DNA of 64,000 nucleotides from CATQHL01 sp965242895 (GCA_965242895.1 OZ251507.1:2356001-2420000), one strand, 5' to 3'; positions 24,531 to 33,078 are shown, counted from the stretch's first letter. The notes: generated by a model not told the origin, from the sequence alone. A program made the numbers and translations.

Positions 24531-25030
24531 TGCCCCCAGCGGAGGCGCCGTCTGCGCGTCCGCTCCTTCTCGAGGTGGGACGCATCGTGCGTCCGCACGG
24601 ACTGCTCGGCGAGGTGGTGGTGGAGCTTTCTACCAACAGAACGGAACGTCTCGCCCCTGGAGCCGAACTCTGCGCCCAAGGGTCAGTGCTGAGAGTCCGC
24701 CGCTCCCGCTCGGCTGGTTCGGAGGGTCGTTTCGTGGCGGCGTTCGAAGGCGTGACTGACCGAAGCGCCGCCGAAGAACTGCGGTCTGCCGTTCTCTGCG
24801 CCTACTCCTTGGATGACCCTGACGAACTCTGGGTGCATGAACTCATCGGCTCGAGGGTGTTCGAGGTGGACGGCACCTGCCGCGGGCGCGTCGAGGCCGT
24901 TCAGGCAAACCCTGCCAGCGACATACTTCTGCTGGATTCCGGAGCGCTCGTGCCTCTCACTTTCGTGATCTCTGCGTCCGAGGGGAGGATCGAGGTGGAC
25001 GTTCCTTCGGGCTTGTTTGACTTGGCCTGA
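24530..25030 (+). CDS. rimM: Ribosome maturation factor RimM
   Basis: A 166-residue 30S maturation factor. The N-terminal barrel contains VGRIVRPHGLLGEVVVEL; the PRC-like C-terminal half contains LIGSRVFEVDG and VPLTFV near the end. The start ATG shares one base with the preceding TGA (TGATG at 24528-24532). The open frame extends 108 codons upstream, but that part is a shadow of khpA. Confidence 0.92.
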   Translation: MPPAEAPSARPLLLEVGRIVRPHGLLGEVVVELSTNRTERLAPGAELCAQGSVLRVRRSRSAGSEGRFVAAFEGVTDRSAAEELRSAVLCAYSLDDPDELWVHELIGSRVFEVDGTCRGRVEAVQANPASDILLLDSGALVPLTFVISASEGRIEVDVPSGLFDLA

Positions 25031-25093
25031 TCCCTCCGAATTCTCCGAGAGGTCGAGCGCGATGCCAAGGCTGGGCGCAAGGAAGGCGAAGCC

Positions 25094-25987
25094 GTGAGAA
25101 TCGAAGTCATTTCCATCTTCCCTGAGATGATCAGGGAGTTCGCTCGGCACAGCCTCCTGGGCAGGGCTCTGGCTAGGGGCCTCTTCGAACTCAGGGTGCA
25201 CGACCTGCGTTCTGTTGCGGTCGACCCGCACCGATCTGTGGACGACACCCCCTACGGCGGCGGACCTGGCATGGTGCTGGCCGCTCCCCCCATTTTTGAG
25301 ACGGTAGAGAAGGTCGAGGCGGTGCGACCTTTGCTGTTGCTCAGTCCGGCCGGACGCAAGCTAGACCAGCGCCTTCTAGAGGAGTTGGCTGCTTGCGAAG
25401 GTTTTTCTCTGCTTTGCGGGCGTTATGAGGGCGTGGACGAACGTGTGCGGAGCGCACTCATCGACGATGAGATCTCTGTAGGTGACTACGTGCTAGGGGG
25501 AGGGGAGGTTGCCGCAATGCTCGTTCTGGAGGCGGTGGTGCGTCTGCTGCGGGGAGCGATGGGAAACGAGGAATCGGGCGCAGGGGAGTCGTTTCGGGGA
25601 GGGCTGCTGGGGCATCCTCATTACACCCGACCCGAGACCTATCGGGGCATGTCCGTCCCCGACGTGTTGAGGTCGGGAGATCATGGACGCATCAGCAGGT
25701 GGCGCAGGGCTCAAGCTCTTTCTCTGACCATGCAAAGGAGATCTGACTTGATGGAAGCTAGGGGAGGTCTCAGTTCGCAGGAGCGGTTGCTGCTAGAGGA
25801 GTTCGGGCTGGAGGCCGCCGAGGCCGCCGATTCCGCAGCAGCCGATTCCGCAGCAGCCTCAACTCCCCCCGCCGGCGATGCCACTCTCACTCCCCCCGCC
25901 GGCGATGCCACTCTCACTCTCCCCGCCGGCGATGCCACTCTCACTCCCCCCGCCGCCGGCGCCAGAGAAGCTGGGGCGGTCTCCTAG
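25094..25987 (+). CDS. trmD: tRNA (guanine37-N1)-methyltransferase with repeat tail
   Basis: A 297-residue SPOUT methyltransferase making m1G37, which prevents frameshifting. MRIEVISIFPEM, DDTPYGGGPGMVL, the knot region CGRYEGVDERV, SVGDYVLGGGEVAAMVL-like and HPHYTRPETYRG are intact. The C-terminus normally ends near residue 240; here about 45 residues follow, with three copies of a 9-residue unit (PPAGDATLT). The start is GTG 25094. Confidence 0.95.
   Translation: MRIEVISIFPEMIREFARHSLLGRALARGLFELRVHDLRSVAVDPHRSVDDTPYGGGPGMVLAAPPIFETVEKVEAVRPLLLLSPAGRKLDQRLLEELAACEGFSLLCGRYEGVDERVRSALIDDEISVGDYVLGGGEVAAMLVLEAVVRLLRGAMGNEESGAGESFRGGLLGHPHYTRPETYRGMSVPDVLRSGDHGRISRWRRAQALSLTMQRRSDLMEARGGLSSQERLLLEEFGLEAAEAADSAAADSAAASTPPAGDATLTPPAGDATLTLPAGDATLTPPAAGAREAGAVS
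25862..25963 (+). repeat. 27-bp in-frame tandem repeats at the trmD 3' end
   Basis: Three 27-bp units at 25862-25888, 25889-25915 and 25916-25942 plus a partial fourth encode TPPAGDATL-type nonapeptides in the tail of TrmD. The reading frame is kept because the unit is a multiple of three. Confidence 0.9.
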
Positions 25988-26168
25988 CCGCAGGGAACCG
26001 GATATAGGTTTCCGTTCGATAGGCGGCTCAATAGGTGCTTGAGTGCGCTCCTGGGCGCGTATCCTTGAGTGGTCAAGGCCGTTCGCCTGCTTGGACTTCC
26101 AACGTCCTCCATTTCGCTCTTCGAGCCTTGATGTGTTTCCTCGCGACCCCCTGACAGGAGTACCGAAA

Positions 26169-26510
26169 ATGCAGCCGACAGACTTGGTTGACGCAGAAAA
26201 CCTACGTGACGACATCCCGCAGTTTCGCGCCGGCGACACCCTGAAAGTTCACGTCAGGGTGACCGAAGGAGGGCGTGAGCGGGTGCAGGTTTTTCAGGGA
26301 ATCGTCATCGCCCGCAGGGGTTCAGGGCCGCGCGCCACGTTCACTGTCCGAAAGGTCAGCTTTGACGTGGGGGTGGAGCGCGTTTTCCCTTTGCACGCTC
26401 CGAGCATCAAACAGATCGAGGTGGTAGCGAGGGGCGACGTCAGACGTGCCAAGTTGTACTACCTGAGGGACAGAGTCGGCAAAGCCGCCAAGGTCAAAGA
26501 ACTTCGCTAG
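26169..26510 (+). CDS. rplS: 50S ribosomal protein L19
   Basis: A 113-residue protein. FRAGDTLKVHVRVTEGGRERVQVFQGIVIARRG and the end KLYYLRDRVGKAAKVKE are classic L19. ATG 26169 has AGGAG at 26156-26160. The open frame continues 42 codons upstream without homology. The 181-bp gap after trmD probably carries its own promoter. lepB and rnhB, which often follow rplS, are absent; yraN comes next. Confidence 0.96.
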   Translation: MQPTDLVDAENLRDDIPQFRAGDTLKVHVRVTEGGRERVQVFQGIVIARRGSGPRATFTVRKVSFDVGVERVFPLHAPSIKQIEVVARGDVRRAKLYYLRDRVGKAAKVKELR

Positions 26511-26547
26511 CGCCAGCCTCTGTGCCATTGTCTTCGCAGACGCAGAC

Positions 26548-26892
26548 GTGACCTCCGCTAGGCAGCACCTCGGCCGTTGGGGGGAGGACAAGGCTGCCGC
26601 CTGGTACGAGGAGCGGGGTTGGGATGTCCTGGAGAGGAACTGGCGCTGCGCCTCCGGGGAGATCGACTTGATTCTCAGACGAGGCGGCGTAATCGTTTTT
26701 TGCGAGGTCAAGACGCGTTCTTCGTCGGCTCTGGGAACCGCCGCCGAAGCCGTAGGGCGGCGTAAACAGATCAAACTTCGCTCCCTTGCGACGCAATGGC
26801 TGGCACAAAGCCCTCGAAGGGTCCCGGAAATCCGATTCGACGTGGCCTGTATCGAGGGCGGACGAATTGAGGTGCTGGAGGATGCCTTCTGA
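26548..26892 (+). CDS. UPF0102 (YraN) family endonuclease-like protein
   Basis: A 114-residue YraN-family protein with a restriction-endonuclease-like core: HLGRWGEDKAAAWYEERGW, GEIDLILRRGGVIVFCEVKTR (Asp and Glu-x-Lys of the PD-(D/E)xK pattern) and RFDVACIEGG. The cellular role is not settled. The GTG start is chosen to begin just before the conserved helix. It lies 37 nt after rplS. Confidence 0.88.
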   Translation: MTSARQHLGRWGEDKAAAWYEERGWDVLERNWRCASGEIDLILRRGGVIVFCEVKTRSSSALGTAAEAVGRRKQIKLRSLATQWLAQSPRRVPEIRFDVACIEGGRIEVLEDAF

Positions 26893-26970
26893 GGGGGTCG
26901 GGTGGGGATCGGTTAGGTCGCCGAGAGTGCTACATTGATATCCACGCGGTCTTCTGTTGGAGGAGGACGG

Positions 26971-27061
26971 CAATCCGACGGGCTGTGGCGCAGCTTGGTT
27001 AGCGCGTTGGTCTGGGGGACCAAAGGTCCCGGGTTCAAATCCCGGCAGCCCGACAATCCGA
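26971..27061 (+). repeat. 8-bp direct repeats immediately flanking tRNA-Pro
   Basis: CAATCCGA stands at 26971-26978 and again at 27054-27061, abutting the first and last tRNA bases exactly. A third copy is at 27080-27087. The arrangement resembles a target-site duplication, but eight bases are too few to prove insertion. Confidence 0.6.
26979..27053 (+). tRNA. tRNA-Pro (anticodon GGG)
   Basis: The 75-nt cloverleaf has a 7-bp acceptor stem CGGGCTG/CAGCCCG, an anticodon stem TTGGT/ACCAA closing the loop CTGGGGG (anticodon GGG, reading CCC/CCU), and a T arm CCGGG-TTCAAAT-CCCGG. The discriminator base is A at 27053. CCA is not encoded. Confidence 0.95.
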
Positions 27062-27261
27062 ATTCGTCGGTTCACTCCGCAATCCGACCCGCCGAGCCGC
27101 GTCGAGAATTCGAACCCTTTCGGAATCAATTGCGATGGTTGGTGGCTAGCCTGTAGTGGCTGAGTTGCGATCGGTCAGATGAGGGTGGTCGGTTGTGATT
27201 GCCTGTCTGTGCAGCATCATCGGCAAGCAAAGTTCAAAAGTTCAGGAAAGGTAGGAAAAAC

Positions 27262-28182
27262 ATGGCCACACCGCAGCCCGCAATCTTCAACGAGATGGGT
27301 CAACACCAGTGGTACGTTCATCTGAGTCGCGTCGAAGGGGCCGACCTAGGCCGCATCAAACAGGTGCTGTCTCAGACGAGGGCGGACGCCGACGCCAAGG
27401 ACATCAACCTGGTCATCGGTTTCGGTCCGACGCTGCTGGCAGACTTGACCGACGACGTCCCGTCTGACTTCCAGTCGTTCGAGACGATCCGCTCCGACGA
27501 CGGAAGCGGACGGGAAGCCAAGGGCACACAGGAGGAACTCCTGCTGTGGTTGAACAGCCCTGCCAAGGATGAAGTCTGGAAGACTCAATACGACGCCCGG
27601 ACGGCCTTGAAAGGACACATGGCCGTGGCACGCGAGACCATCACGTTCATCTACGGCGATTCTCTGGACATGACCGGCTTCATCGACGGCACCGGCAACC
27701 CTGAGCCTGAGCGCGAGCCGGAAGTGGCCATCGTGCCTGAAGGCTCCCCCGGCGCAGGAGGCAGCTTCATCCTCGCACAGCGCTGGGTTCACGACCTCGA
27801 CGGCTGGAACGAAATGTCCGTGGCCGAGCAGGAGAAAGTTTTCGGGCGGACGAAGCCCGACAGCGTCCGACTCGACCCCCAGGAGGACTACTCTCACCTC
27901 AGCCACGTGGAATTGCGCGAAGGCGCAACAGCCGACGCTCTCAAGCCCAAGCGCAACGAGATCGCTCGGCGTTCCACTCCGTACGCCTTGCACGACGGCA
28001 CGGTCGGGCTCTACTTCATGGCGTTTTGCCGTGAGCAGGCCCCCTTCCGTGAGAGGCTTCAGGACATGTACGGCCTAGGCGACTCTCCTGTGAGGGATCG
28101 TCTTACCGACTTTTCCAACCCTGCTTCCGGTTCCTTCTACTTCGCCCCTTCGGTCGAGACGCTGGACGCAACTCTGTCGTAG
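27262..28182 (+). CDS. DyP-type heme peroxidase
   Basis: A 306-residue dye-decolorizing peroxidase of the YfeX-like group. GFIDGTGNPE carries the distal GxxDG aspartate; YSHLSHVEL supplies the likely proximal heme histidine, with a downstream Arg in the RSTPYAL segment. There is no signal peptide, so it is cytosolic unless packaged. The C-terminus does not resemble the usual encapsulin-loading peptide. ATG 27262 has AAAGGTAGG upstream; a longer frame from 27199 lacks homology. Confidence 0.92.
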   Translation: MATPQPAIFNEMGQHQWYVHLSRVEGADLGRIKQVLSQTRADADAKDINLVIGFGPTLLADLTDDVPSDFQSFETIRSDDGSGREAKGTQEELLLWLNSPAKDEVWKTQYDARTALKGHMAVARETITFIYGDSLDMTGFIDGTGNPEPEREPEVAIVPEGSPGAGGSFILAQRWVHDLDGWNEMSVAEQEKVFGRTKPDSVRLDPQEDYSHLSHVELREGATADALKPKRNEIARRSTPYALHDGTVGLYFMAFCREQAPFRERLQDMYGLGDSPVRDRLTDFSNPASGSFYFAPSVETLDATLS

Positions 28183-28217
28183 AACTCCGGCGGTGTTCTG
28201 CTTCAGTTCCCCCGGCG

Positions 28218-28997
28218 GTGTGCGGTAGGTACGTCTCGGCGCACACCGCCGAGGAATTGGCCGACTACTTCACCGCCGAGCCCGCAGCGGGCGCCTCTCT
28301 TGCGCCTAGTTACAACGTGGCGCCCACCAATTCCGTCTACTCGGTATTAGTGGGGGAGGGGATCCGCCGCCTTGACGTCATGCGATGGGGGCTCATTCCC
28401 TCCTGGGCGAAGGACGCCAAGGTGGGAGGGCGAATGATCAACGCCCGATCCGAAACTCTCACGGAGCGCAACGCCTACCGAGGGCCTTTCAAGAAGCGTC
28501 GCTGCATCATTCCTGCCGACGGCTTCTACGAATGGGTGAGCGTCCTAGGGCAGAAGGGCAAGCAGCCAATGCACATCTCCCGAAGCGACGGAGAGCCGAT
28601 GGCTTTCGCTGGGCTCTGGGAACGCTGGCGTCCGCCTGCTGGGGCTGCTTTGTCTGCTGGGACTGCTCAGGCTGCTGGGACTGCTCAGGCTGCCGGGGCT
28701 GCTGGCCTAACCGCAGGCCCGCCAGCGACTCCCGACGGCGAGCCTGCGGAGGAAGTCCGTTCCGTCTCGATCATCACGGGCAAAGCGAACGAGCGCATCG
28801 CAAAGGTTCACGACCGAATGCCTGTGATTCTCCCCCCCGCCGCCTGGGAAGAATGGTTGGATCCCACCCAACAGGACACAGGGTCGCTCAGCCGTCTTCT
28901 GGTACCTGCTCCGTCCGAACTCTTTCAGATACATCGGGTCAGCACCGAAGTCAACAACCCGCGCAACAAGAGCGAGCACCTGATCCGGCCGATCTGA
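28218..28997 (+). CDS. SRAP/YedK-type DNA-protein crosslink enzyme
   Basis: A 259-residue SRAP protein that caps abasic sites in single-stranded DNA through its N-terminal cysteine. MCGRY places Cys2 at the N-terminus once Met (GTG) is removed. NVAPT, MRWGLIPSWAKD, NARSETL, RRCIIPADGFYEW and the catalytic His in VHDRMPVIL are all present. An Ala/Gly/Thr-rich insert (about residues 136-177) encoded by 18-bp repeats separates GLWERW from the RSVSIITG strand. Confidence 0.94.
   Translation: MCGRYVSAHTAEELADYFTAEPAAGASLAPSYNVAPTNSVYSVLVGEGIRRLDVMRWGLIPSWAKDAKVGGRMINARSETLTERNAYRGPFKKRRCIIPADGFYEWVSVLGQKGKQPMHISRSDGEPMAFAGLWERWRPPAGAALSAGTAQAAGTAQAAGAAGLTAGPPATPDGEPAEEVRSVSIITGKANERIAKVHDRMPVILPPAAWEEWLDPTQQDTGSLSRLLVPAPSELFQIHRVSTEVNNPRNKSEHLIRPI
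28654..28707 (+). repeat. 18-bp in-frame repeats inside the SRAP gene
   Basis: CTGCTGGGACTGCTCAGG occurs at 28654-28671 and 28672-28689, then decays at 28690-28707. It encodes the AGTAQA-type insert of the SRAP protein. Confidence 0.85.
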
Positions 28998-29070
28998 GTG
29001 CAATGTCTCAGTGGCGGGCGTCCGCATATGTCCGTCCTGTCGCTCGATGCAGGTTGCCTAGGCTTGCGGA

Positions 29071-30681
29071 TTGAGTATGGCTATGAGCCCTAAAGGTTGG
29101 AAATACAGGTTCGAACGGGCTTCACTGCGCTGGCAGGCGCGTATCGATACGCGCGGCTTCGACAACGTCTTTCCGTGGATGGCGGCCCTGCTGCTCTTCG
29201 CAATACTGGCGAGCTTGGCCTCAGCGCGCGCCTACATGCTGCGGGCGGGGGCGGACTTGGCGCTTTTTAAGCAGAGCGTCTGGCACGTGAGCCGAGGCTT
29301 CAGACCAGAGTCGACCTTGCTGGGAGGCGACTACTTGGCAGAAAGCGGGGCGTTCATTATCTACCCCATATCCCTGCTGGTTCGCTGGCTGCCGATCACC
29401 CCCACTCTCCTGCTGCTTCAGTCGGCTGCTCTGGCTCTCGGCTTGGTTCCTCTTTGGCTGCTGGCCCGCAGGCGGGCAGAACTCAAGGCTGGGGCGGCCA
29501 CGGCCTTGGTCTTCGCCTATTCCGTGTACACAGCCGTCCACAACACCAACCTGTCCGGCTTCAATCCCGAAACCCTGGCTCTGCCGGCGCTCCTAGGCGC
29601 CGTCTATTTCGGTCTGGAGCAGAAGTGGATTCCTTTCGGAATGCTGATTCTTCTGGCCCTTTCCTGCCGCTCCGACCTGGGATGGGTCGTCTTGCTGCTG
29701 GGGCTGACCCTGGCGGGGGCAGTGCGCAGGCGTACGGAGAGATCGGACTGGAAGGCCGGGCCAGTCCCCTTGCCCGATCGGGTAAGGAGATCGTTGCTGG
29801 AGGTCTCCTCGAATCGCGGGGTCGCTCCGCTCCTCTGGGCTCTGTTCGGAGTCGTCTGGGCGGTGCTCTCGCCTGAACTAATCCAGCGGGGTCTTGCCGG
29901 CGGCGAAGCGGTCTACATGGAGCACTACCAGCGATTCGGCGACTCCAGCCTGGGTGATCTGATCTGGGGCATTCTGCGTCAGCCGCACATCTTTGTCGGG
30001 GAACTCATCACCGAAGAGAACTTCAGGATCGGGGTGCTCTTGCTGGCGCCAGTCTTGTTCCTGCCTCTTCTGGCCCCCCGATACCTGCTGCCTGCGATTC
30101 CTTACATGTTCGTCCATCTGGCTTCCGACGCCCCGGCCGACCAGGCGGCTCAGTCGGTGGTTTTTACTGCGTTCGTATTCGCTTCCGCCGTCTTCGCCTT
30201 GCAGCGCTCCGGCTCGGTTCTGGTGCGCAGGGTCTGGGTGAACCGACGTTTGGTGCTGGCTCTGGTTCTTACAGCAGCCATCTTCTTCGTCCGCGACGCC
30301 GAGAGTTCGCCGTATCGGATTCCTTGGGACTGGACTCGCGGCAGTCACGAGCAGGACGTCATCGCCGCTGTGGAACAGATACCGGAGACGGACGCAGTCA
30401 GGGCGTCGCCGCCCATGCTGCCGCTGCTAGCGGAGAGGAACGTGCTGTTCGAACTGGATACGGAGGGCGGCTCGGCCCGCATCGACGCTCAGCGCGCCTC
30501 GGAAGGGGTGGCCTGGATCGCCCTTGACCTGAAGACGACGCAGTCCTGGGGGGAAAACGCCCTGGAAGTGGAAAGATTCGACACGACGCTCCGTCAGCAG
30601 GGCTGGGAGAGAGCCTTTGAGGCCGATCAGGTGAGGTTGTATCGGCACGGGTCGCTGAGCGATCCCGGCTCAAGAGGCTGA
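29071..30681 (+). CDS. DUF2079 polytopic membrane protein
   Basis: A 536-residue membrane protein of the DUF2079 family, related in layout to GT-C-type glycosyltransferases. The family block is visible: ADLALFKQSVWHVSRGF with ESTLLGGDYLAESGAFIIYPISLL. About ten to twelve membrane helices follow, then a C-terminal extracytoplasmic part from about residue 400. The substrate is unknown. TTG 29071 is preceded by TAGGCT ending 6 nt upstream (29059-29064), which fits a leaderless start; ATG 29077 is the alternative. Confidence 0.8.
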   Translation: MSMAMSPKGWKYRFERASLRWQARIDTRGFDNVFPWMAALLLFAILASLASARAYMLRAGADLALFKQSVWHVSRGFRPESTLLGGDYLAESGAFIIYPISLLVRWLPITPTLLLLQSAALALGLVPLWLLARRRAELKAGAATALVFAYSVYTAVHNTNLSGFNPETLALPALLGAVYFGLEQKWIPFGMLILLALSCRSDLGWVVLLLGLTLAGAVRRRTERSDWKAGPVPLPDRVRRSLLEVSSNRGVAPLLWALFGVVWAVLSPELIQRGLAGGEAVYMEHYQRFGDSSLGDLIWGILRQPHIFVGELITEENFRIGVLLLAPVLFLPLLAPRYLLPAIPYMFVHLASDAPADQAAQSVVFTAFVFASAVFALQRSGSVLVRRVWVNRRLVLALVLTAAIFFVRDAESSPYRIPWDWTRGSHEQDVIAAVEQIPETDAVRASPPMLPLLAERNVLFELDTEGGSARIDAQRASEGVAWIALDLKTTQSWGENALEVERFDTTLRQQGWERAFEADQVRLYRHGSLSDPGSRG

Positions 30682-30719
30682 AGCTGCGGCTTCGCTGAGA
30701 TCCCCCCGAGGACGGCTAT

Positions 30720-31139
30720 CTAGTCGATGTTTTCGTCTTCCAAGGCTGCCAAGGCGGAGCGCAGCAGATCGGCGTTCTTCTTCAGCTCCCCGGGCGGAAT
30801 GTCTGCCCGCGCTTTTTCCCAGCTCATGTCTTCGATAGAGTTCACGCCCAGCACGTGCAGGTGGACGTGGGGCACCTCGAAGCCTGCAATCATGAGAGCA
30901 ACCCTCGATGGACGGAAAGCTCGGTGGATGGCCTTGCCGATTTGCCGAGAGACCTCGTAAAGGTGCTCGCCCAGGGTCTGTTCGAGGTCGAGCCAGTGGT
31001 CGACCTCCGTCTTCGGCACCACCAGGGTGTGCCCTTCGCTGAGCGGGTTGATCGACAGGAAGGCCGCACAATGTTCGTCGCTCCAGACGACTTGGCCAGG
31101 TAGTTCGCCTCGCATGATTTTTGTGAATACGGTGGACAT
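30720..31139 (-). CDS. HIT-family nucleotide hydrolase
   Basis: A 139-residue histidine-triad protein (HINT/Fhit superfamily) that hydrolyses nucleoside phosphoramidates or related nucleotides. The triad HVHLHVLG is intact, and the opening VFTKIMRGELPGQVVWSDEHCAAFLSINP is typical. ATG 31139 has a perfect AGGAGG 9 nt upstream; an upstream in-frame start at 31202 would run into the divergent gene's leader. It is divergent from the CDP-alcohol phosphatidyltransferase across 51 bp. Confidence 0.93.
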   Translation of the reverse strand: MSTVFTKIMRGELPGQVVWSDEHCAAFLSINPLSEGHTLVVPKTEVDHWLDLEQTLGEHLYEVSRQIGKAIHRAFRPSRVALMIAGFEVPHVHLHVLGVNSIEDMSWEKARADIPPGELKKNADLLRSALAALEDENID

Positions 31140-31190
31140 TATGTTTGCCTCCTTGCTGTGCGGTGGAGCAGCTGACCGAGCAGTACTGCC

Positions 31191-31790
31191 GTGACAGAAC
31201 AATCTGGGGAATCCCTCTCCGGCTCACTCCGCAGTGAACTGCTGACGATACCTAATCTGGTCACGACGCTGCGCCTGGGCTGTCTGCCCGTATTCTGCTG
31301 GCTGCTGGCCGAAGCGGACTTGCTGGCGGCTGGGCTGCTCTTAGGTGCGCTCGGCGCCACGGACTGGATAGATGGTTTCCTCGCTCGGAGGCTGAATCAG
31401 GCCACCAAGTTCGGCGCAGTCTTCGATCCGGTGGCTGACAGGCTGCTGTTCTTTGTTTCGGTGACGGCTTCGGCGGTGGGCGGCTACATTCCGATCTGGT
31501 TCTGCGTGTTGGTGCTCCTGCGGGAGTGTCTAGTCTCGGCAGGAACTCTCTACTTGATCGCACGTAAGGTGACTTGGCTGGGGGTGAACAAGTACGGTAA
31601 GGCGGGTAGTTTCGGTCTGATGTTCGCCGTGCCGCTGCTGCTGCTGGGGGAATCCGACATTGCCGGAGCAGGGTGGATTGAACTGGCGGGCTGGGTGATC
31701 GGATTACCTTTCCTGGCGGTGGCGTGGTACGGGGCTTACCTATATTGGGCTCCGGCGCGTGCAGCCTTGAAGTCGCAGGGTTCTGATTAG
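31191..31790 (+). CDS. CDP-alcohol phosphatidyltransferase
   Basis: A 199-residue integral membrane enzyme transferring a phosphatidyl group from CDP-diacylglycerol to an alcohol. The full signature DG-x2-AR-x8-G-x3-D-x3-D is present (DGFLARRLNQATKFGAVFDPVAD). About five or six helices. It could be PgsA (phosphatidylglycerophosphate synthase) or cardiolipin synthase; the position near the gcvH block recalls mycobacterial pgsA2. The substrate cannot be assigned from sequence. Confidence 0.88.
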   Translation: MTEQSGESLSGSLRSELLTIPNLVTTLRLGCLPVFCWLLAEADLLAAGLLLGALGATDWIDGFLARRLNQATKFGAVFDPVADRLLFFVSVTASAVGGYIPIWFCVLVLLRECLVSAGTLYLIARKVTWLGVNKYGKAGSFGLMFAVPLLLLGESDIAGAGWIELAGWVIGLPFLAVAWYGAYLYWAPARAALKSQGSD

Positions 31791-31892
31791 GTTCGGGTCA
31801 GGGCCGATTGAACCGCCTAGGCACCGCTGGGGGATTCCCAACCGGAGCGTTCTTCCGGTAGCGTTGATTTCGTGGGTGAGCGTGCTCGTGGC

Positions 31893-31917
31893 AGACATGT
31901 CGCAGACATGTCTTTTC
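31893..31917 (+). terminator. Perfect 9-bp hairpin plus T run
   Basis: AGACATGTC (31893-31901), loop GCA, GACATGTCT (31905-31913), then TTTC. This fits an intrinsic terminator for the upstream phosphatidyltransferase gene. The same DNA is also a tandem pair of GCAGACATGTC, each containing palindromic GACATGTC one helical turn apart, so an operator for gcvH is an alternative. Confidence 0.5.
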
Positions 31918-31994
31918 TCGTTTCCCCGGGCGTTGCCCGCATTCACGTGTCTTGCAGTGCTCCCTGAACGCCGTCCGCCCGCAGGCTCTCACGC

Positions 31995-32372
31995 ATGAAC
32001 ATTCCTGAAGGACTGTTGTACTCCACTTACCATGAATGGGTTAAGCGGGAAGGCTCGCTGTACCGTCTGGGTATCACGGACTACGCCCAGGATCTCCTAG
32101 GAGAAGCGTCTTTCGTGGAGTTGCCGGCTGTCGGAGGGGAAGTGGCGGAGGGTGAACTACTCGCAGAGATCGAAGCCCGCAAGGCCACCAATGAGATATA
32201 TGCCCCCATTTCCGGCCGAATCGTCGAGGTCAACGACGATCTCGGCGAAATCCCAGGGCTCGTCAACGACGACCCCTACGGCGACGGTTGGATTTGTCTC
32301 GTGTCCTCCCCTGAAAGCGAGAAGAACGAACTCATGAACAGCGCCGAATACTTGAGGTTCATAGATGGCTGA
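31995..32372 (+). CDS. gcvH: Glycine cleavage system H protein
   Basis: A 125-residue lipoyl carrier of glycine cleavage (or a lipoylation relay). The barrel has YSTYHEWVKREG, LGEASFVELPAVGGEV and the lipoylation hairpin EARKATNEIYAPISG, with Lys as lipoyl site. No other gcv genes are nearby; in actinobacteria a lone gcvH often sits by the FtsR-type MerR gene, as here. The 3' end overlaps the next start by 8 nt. Confidence 0.94.
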   Translation: MNIPEGLLYSTYHEWVKREGSLYRLGITDYAQDLLGEASFVELPAVGGEVAEGELLAEIEARKATNEIYAPISGRIVEVNDDLGEIPGLVNDDPYGDGWICLVSSPESEKNELMNSAEYLRFIDG

Positions 32373-33078
32373 GGAGAACCTGCTCACGATCGGGCAGGTC
32401 GTGTCGGAGCTGCAGGGAGACTTCCCTGAGGTCTCTGTTTCCAAGATTCGCTTTCTGGAAAGTCAAGGTCTGATTACTCCCCACCGCACTCAGTCGGGGT
32501 ATAGGAAATTCGGCGAGGAGGACGTGGGCCGCCTCCGCTGGGTGCTGGAACAGCAGAGGGCCAACTTCTTGCCTCTGCGGATCATACGCGAGCGCATGGA
32601 GGCGGGGGACTGGCGCAATTCCGACGACGCTTGGCTGCACGAGATACAGCCCGACTCGGATTCGGCGGAGCAGGCGCGCAGCCTCACCCAGAGTTCGGGT
32701 GAGGCCGTGAGCCTCACTTTTAATCAGCTCTCCAAGGCCAGCGGCGTGGGGATGAAGAACCTGCAAGAAATGCAGCGCTACAAACTAGTAGAGGCGAGAG
32801 TCACAGCAGACATGGAACTCTACGACGAGTGTGATCTGCAAATTGCAAAGGCAGCCAAGAGTTTGTTGGACTTGGGGTTAGAACCAAGACACCTTCGCAG
32901 CATCAAACAGGCCGTCGAACGAGAGCTAGACCTTCTGTCACCTAGAGTGCAAAGCATTATGCAGCAGGGAGGCTTGGACGCCTCGACTCAAGCACGGAAA
33001 CTAGTGAGCCTCTTAGCCGCAGTCACTGCGAGACTGCGTGAGGGGCTTGTACGTCGGAAACTGCAAGACTTATTCTGA
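32365..33078 (+). CDS. MerR-family regulator, FtsR (Rv1828)-like
   Basis: A 237-residue protein with an N-terminal MerR winged helix (LTIGQVVSELQGDFPEVSVSKIRFLESQGLI, then SGYRKFGEEDV) and a second helical domain (about 110-237) in place of a small-ligand pocket. Its position directly after gcvH matches M. tuberculosis Rv1828 and corynebacterial FtsR, a regulator of ftsZ. The usual FHA-domain gene garA/odhI between gcvH and this gene is missing. The stop lies in a 25-bp repeat. Confidence 0.85.
   Translation: MAEENLLTIGQVVSELQGDFPEVSVSKIRFLESQGLITPHRTQSGYRKFGEEDVGRLRWVLEQQRANFLPLRIIRERMEAGDWRNSDDAWLHEIQPDSDSAEQARSLTQSSGEAVSLTFNQLSKASGVGMKNLQEMQRYKLVEARVTADMELYDECDLQIAKAAKSLLDLGLEPRHLRSIKQAVERELDLLSPRVQSIMQQGGLDASTQARKLVSLLAAVTARLREGLVRRKLQDLF

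Noticed and set aside
27262..28182. DyP peroxidase as encapsulin cargo
   Set aside because: The C-terminus does not resemble the usual encapsulin-targeting peptide and no encapsulin shell gene is adjacent.
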